Made by a program: the position numbers and the translations under genes
Assembly: GCA_900660155.1 (NCBI GenBank)
Contig: CABFPE010000115.1
Location: 565,280-629,279, forward strand
Direction of reading: 5' to 3'
DNA length: 64,000 nucleotides
Source: Hofstenia miamia
Lineage: Eukaryota > Xenacoelomorpha > Acoela > Hofsteniidae
The notes under the pieces: generated by a model
Seen by the model: the letters and a program-made list of their open reading frames with translations, nothing else
Database searches by the model: none
Told to the model about the DNA's origin: nothing
Shown: positions 61,909 through 64,000 of the stretch, in pieces
Layout: each line of letters starts with the position of its first letter
Numbering within the stretch: the stretch's first letter is position 1

Positions 61909-62063
61909 TGTATTTTTCAACTTTCATATATGAGTTTCTCATTTAGCTTAATAAATTGAAAACATTAAAGGAAAAGTGGGGTGATTACATGGAAAACAAC
62001 TATCGTGTGCCACAACCACAGAATACCAGAATTGTTATTAGGTTCAAAGACTCAAGTCCTTAA
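52461..62063 (+). CDS. Membrane-anchored (type II) alpha-carbonic anhydrase, seven exons
   Basis: Joining 52461-52731, 55893-55931, 58651-58809, 58963-59183, 59223-59292, 60136-60320 and 61947-62063 on GT-AG introns gives 1062 coding bases, 353 residues. The start ATG has an in-frame TAA 24 bases upstream. Residues 45-69 form a membrane span after RRNK and before an acidic stretch, predicting N-terminus in, catalytic domain out. The carbonic anhydrase domain (about 99-345) has zinc ligands H183, H185 (HFHWG) and H202 (ELH), E189 and E200, proton-shuttle position H155 (NTGH), gate T292 (SLTTPPC), and the Cys pair C115/C296 that is disulfide-bonded in extracellular members. It should hydrate CO2 to bicarbonate and protons at the outer face. 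Oddities: the loop after HFHWG is about six residues shorter than in human CA2, and the segment before EWYHYNGSLTTPPC is longer and lacks the usual LLP. Exon joins are inferred from frame and family, with no transcript evidence. Confidence 0.85.
52732..55892 (+). other. Intron 1 of the carbonic anhydrase gene (3161 bp)
   Basis: AT-rich. Contains two short open frames (54429-54617 plus, 55525-55280 minus) that I cannot tie to any family. No transposon recognised. Confidence 0.6.
55893..55931 (+). CDS. Carbonic anhydrase exon 2 (39-bp micro-exon)
   Basis: The acceptor is TTTATTTAG and the donor is GACA|GTATGG. With the flanking bases it reads EEDFIRGVDYKYD and completes S104. This supplies the Y-rich lead-in that normally precedes the W/F..DFP.C.G start of the family, and it fits phase 1 on both sides. 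The acceptor is of NAGNAG type (TAGAAG), so a form one Glu shorter is possible. Confidence 0.7.
55932..58650 (+). other. Intron 2 of the carbonic anhydrase gene (2719 bp)
   Basis: Holds a pogo/jerky-type transposase scrap on the opposite strand (56200-56810); the rest is AT-rich with nothing recognised. Confidence 0.6.
56200..56810 (-). mobile_element. Pogo/jerky-type transposase C-terminal scrap in intron 2
   Basis: On the minus strand one finds LLSRTTGPIPKQSFG (compare R..G.IPK..F), then KQNLISGFRSCGLSPPNLNH, the conserved GFR.TGI.P.N motif that follows the DDE core in pogo/Tigger-like transposases. Farther on comes MEIESEDITCTDDDECFIC, an acidic stretch leading into Cys pairs like the C-terminal Cys knuckles of some jerky-type proteins. 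The frame is broken and the DDE core is absent. It is less AT-rich than its surroundings, which makes it stand out. Confidence 0.6.
58651..58809 (+). CDS. Carbonic anhydrase exon 3 (QSP region and His64 equivalent)
   Basis: The acceptor is TTGTTTTTAG and the donor CAT|GTAAGT. Codes for residues 105-156: FHDFPQCSGIQQSPIRIF, then ...LQNTGHS. QSPI and NTGH are family landmarks; C115 is the first disulfide Cys and H155 the proton shuttle position. Phase 1 on both sides. Confidence 0.9.
58963..59183 (+). CDS. Carbonic anhydrase exon 4 (zinc site)
   Basis: The acceptor GAGAGTTTTTAG is chosen because it alone gives phase 1 without a stop and restores the usual spacing from NTGH to HFHWG. Codes for residues 158-230, with FTLAQMHFHWGAEH and SSELHMVTH carrying the three zinc histidines, then VAVFGLFLE. 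The donor is GAG|GTAATC, phase 0. Confidence 0.9.
59223..59292 (+). CDS. Carbonic anhydrase exon 5 (70 bp)
   Basis: Phase 0 in, phase 1 out, exactly bridging exons 4 and 6. It reads ECAACNNPNFERLVTGVTKI, then VEA, the N...L..I...V-type helix that follows GLFLE in the family. It adds an unusual CAAC pair. The preceding intron is only 39 nt (59184-59222). Confidence 0.75.
60136..60320 (+). CDS. Carbonic anhydrase exon 6 (SLTTPPC signature)
   Basis: The acceptor is AAAATTAG and the donor GTG|GTATGT. Codes for residues 255-315 with EWYHYNGSLTTPPCNEGINW, the active-site Thr loop and second disulfide Cys, then VFRSFEPMPSSV. Confidence 0.9.
61130..61435. repeat. Dispersed repeat family 2, copy B, in intron 6
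   Basis: Aligns in order and orientation with 9046-9365. Lies in carbonic anhydrase intron 6 (60321-61946). Confidence 0.6.
61850..61907. repeat. (TA)n microsatellite in intron 6
   Basis: 58 bases of uninterrupted AT, the longest pure tract in the window, ending 39 bases before the exon 7 acceptor. Confidence 0.95.
61947..62063 (+). CDS. Carbonic anhydrase exon 7 (C-terminus)
   Basis: The acceptor is TTTCTCATTTAG. It reads LNKLKTLKEKWGDYMENNY, then RVPQPQNTRIVIRF and a short tail to TAA at 62061-62063. NYRVPQPQNTR.V corresponds to the family's closing N.R..QPL..R.V motif. No second membrane span or GPI signal follows, consistent with anchoring only at the N-terminus. Confidence 0.85.
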   Translation, partial: LNKLKTLKEKWGDYMENNYRVPQPQNTRIVIRFKDSSP

Positions 62064-62129
62064 TTTATGTATTTATGTAAAATATTCTATTCCGTAATAT
62101 TTTAGGCTAATATTTGTTTGAATCTTGCT

Positions 62130-62135
62130 AATAAA
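62130..62135 (+). promoter_or_regulatory. Probable polyadenylation signal of the carbonic anhydrase gene
   Basis: AATAAA 67 bases after the stop codon, the first canonical signal downstream. In AT-rich DNA this hexamer is common, so position is the main support. Confidence 0.5.
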
Positions 62136-62925
62136 ATGGACGATAATAGTTTTAATATAAACTTTGATATCTATTTATATCTATCTATCATATTTAGTTT
62201 TCATCCGATTGCTTTGCTTAGAGTCACAATACTTTTATTGATATTTATTCTTGTAGTATACAATGAATTAATTGGTTGTATATGGACAGTTTAGTTTTTG
62301 AGAATATATTTGAAAAATTTGTGCACAGACATTTTTTGGACTACTATCATGTGAATTTTTTGTAATTCACATTACCTCACAGATTCTCTAAGTATTATTC
62401 AGATCTACAACTTTTTCTAAGGACTTTTTGGCATTAAATGAGGTTGTAAGTGTGAAATCAAAAAACTTCGTTGTCAACAAAGTTTTCAAAGTTAAATTGA
62501 TTTTACTTTGGCTGACAAATTTTTAAGAGTTAATCAGGTTGACTAAAAAGCAACTTAATTTTCATGAGCAGTGCATATATCAGAGCAAGAGACTCCAACG
62601 CAAGTGTAAGATAGTTTTTAAAAATTACTAATGCAATTGGTCGTAAAACCTTTTTCTGAATAACTTCCAAGACATTACGTAAAACTGAATTTAAATTCAA
62701 ACATCACAAGTTTGAAACGCTATACATTGAAAGTAATTCCCCATTTACCAAAAACCTGGACGAGATAAATTGTAAAGAAATTAAAAAATAATAACTAATA
62801 GATTTTTTTAATGAAATAATTTACTTTAAGAGATTTTCCACATTTTACACCTTCCAAAATTACGTATAACACACATATACAAAACTCTGTTAAATACTTA
62901 CATTTAGTATAATATTTGCATATTT
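62136..62925. other. AT-rich non-coding stretch between the carbonic anhydrase gene and the right-hand LINE
   Basis: Nothing recognised. Confidence 0.4.
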
Positions 62926-62929
62926 TATA

Positions 62930-64000
62930 TTGTTGTAGTTTGTAGTGCTTGTAATGTTTTATTACGTTGCAATAAATTGCACGCAGTTCTATTACAATAA
63001 GAGTCAAAGCAAATTTATTGCTCAATCTATACAAAATTTTACAAACTAACTCATGACAAAAAAAATAAAAATATAAACAAATAATTACCTACAAATTAAT
63101 ATGTACAATATATAATAATAAAATCAACGTTTGTGTAGATGCTCAATGTTGGATGTATGTTTCAAATGCATGAAGTGTATTACCGTCCCTTAATGTATAT
63201 TGTTTTATTAGAAGAAGCTGGTTCAATTTTTCTCTAAATTTTTTATAGTTTTTTTCTATTCGCGTTTCATAATCTAAATTACTCCACAATTTAATTAATA
63301 TATGATGAAAGCCATTAGAATTTTTATCTAAACACAGAAATTCTTGCGATCGCTCATTTAATTTAATATTGTCATTAAGAAAAAGGAGAGATGTTTGTAG
63401 AGATTTGAATTTAAATAAGATAGATAGCATATGCAGATGAATTTGGTAGAATAGAAATAATATTTTACATTTATTACGATATAATTATGCTTCATCATGC
63501 TTTTGTGCAAAGCTTAGAATTTTTATACACCAATTAAATGTCTTTGATAGAAACATACGATGTTTCGAATTTAGGTCAGTTAAAAGAAAAGAACAGTATT
63601 GAAAATGAGATTTGCTTGATATGACATTGTGTAAGTGATAAAGATATCTAATGCCTGCAGTCATTTTTTGAATCTTATTCAGTAGAAATTTTTCAAATTT
63701 TATTTCATTATCTATCTCCACTCCTAAATAGCTTCCTGAATCACTTTGCTTTATTGGCTTATTATTTATCTTTAGTTCTACTTCACTTATTAGATTTCGT
63801 TGTGCCTTCGGTGAAAATATTATAAATTGAGTTTTGTCAATATTTAGTTTCAGTTGATTATTTGTAAAATAATTGTTTAATTTTTCTACATCTGTTTGGA
63901 GGTTTTTGTAGCATCAAAAGCATTTTTTGTGGTACTTGTTAGGCATGTGTCGTTGGCATATTGGTAAATGTTGCTGTTTTTAAGATGTTTTATTTTATCA
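62930..64000 (-). mobile_element. CR1/Jockey-like LINE, 3' part, running off the right edge
   Basis: The minus strand enters at the right edge in the reverse-transcriptase palm: NIYQYANDTCLTST carries the catalytic box as YAND, with N in place of the first Asp of the usual YADD. After one frame shift near 63905 come DVEKLNNYFTNNQLKLNIDK, then FIIFSPK and SYLGVEIDNEIKFEKF, then the post-thumb region to 63485 and a further C-terminal frame at 63430-63143 (SNLDYETRIEKNYKKFREKL). An AT-rich 3' UTR follows to about 62930. The YAND change and the shift make this copy dead. Confidence 0.75.

Noticed and set aside
1-64000. tRNA genes, rRNA, CRISPR arrays or bacterial operons
   Set aside because: I saw no cloverleaf with A and B boxes, no rRNA core sequence and no spaced direct repeat array. 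The tandem repeats found are microsatellites or lie inside the LTR element.

Overview
This is a 64 kb piece of an AT-rich animal (metazoan) genome. The evidence is spliced genes with GT-AG introns, several families of animal non-LTR retrotransposon (CR1/Jockey-like and R4/Dong-like), a Ty3-like LTR retrotransposon, Tc1, pogo and hAT remnants, and many long (TA)n tracts. I see no bacterial features. An AT-rich invertebrate fits best; I cannot name the phylum from sequence alone.

The clear host gene is at 52461-62063 (+). Seven exons (52461-52731, 55893-55931, 58651-58809, 58963-59183, 59223-59292, 60136-60320, 61947-62063) join in frame, all on GT-AG introns, into a 353-residue protein. It has an N-terminal signal anchor (type II membrane protein) followed by an extracellular alpha-carbonic anhydrase domain with all three zinc histidines. 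One intron is only 39 nt. A diverged copy of its anchor exon, with the same donor phase, lies on the opposite strand at 3312-3573. This suggests a second anchored gene that runs off the left edge.

Layout: 0-0.4 kb LINE 3' end; 2.1-3.1 kb decayed Tc1 element; 3.3-3.6 kb anchor exon (-); 5.6-6.1 kb candidate MITE; 7.1-9.05 kb decayed R4/Dong LINE; 10.24-10.42 kb hAT-type MITE with perfect 8-bp target duplication; 11.5-15.8 kb CR1-like LINE (-) with an internal duplication next to a lone N; 20.5-23.9 kb a second, older CR1-like LINE (-); 28.3-29.5 kb LINE reverse transcriptase fossil (+); 33.7-35.6 kb 5'-truncated LINE (-); 37.86-46.75 kb broken Ty3-like LTR retrotransposon (-) with a 4-bp target duplication; 47.4-50.3 kb Tc1 and hAT scraps; 52.4-62.1 kb carbonic anhydrase gene, with a pogo/jerky-type transposase scrap in intron 2 and a dispersed repeat in intron 6; 62.9-64 kb LINE (-) running off the right edge.

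The rest is AT-rich non-coding DNA in which I see no gene. I found no tRNA, rRNA or CRISPR array. Most of the window is transposon sediment, and the most interesting biology is the membrane-anchored carbonic anhydrase and its orphan paralogous exon.
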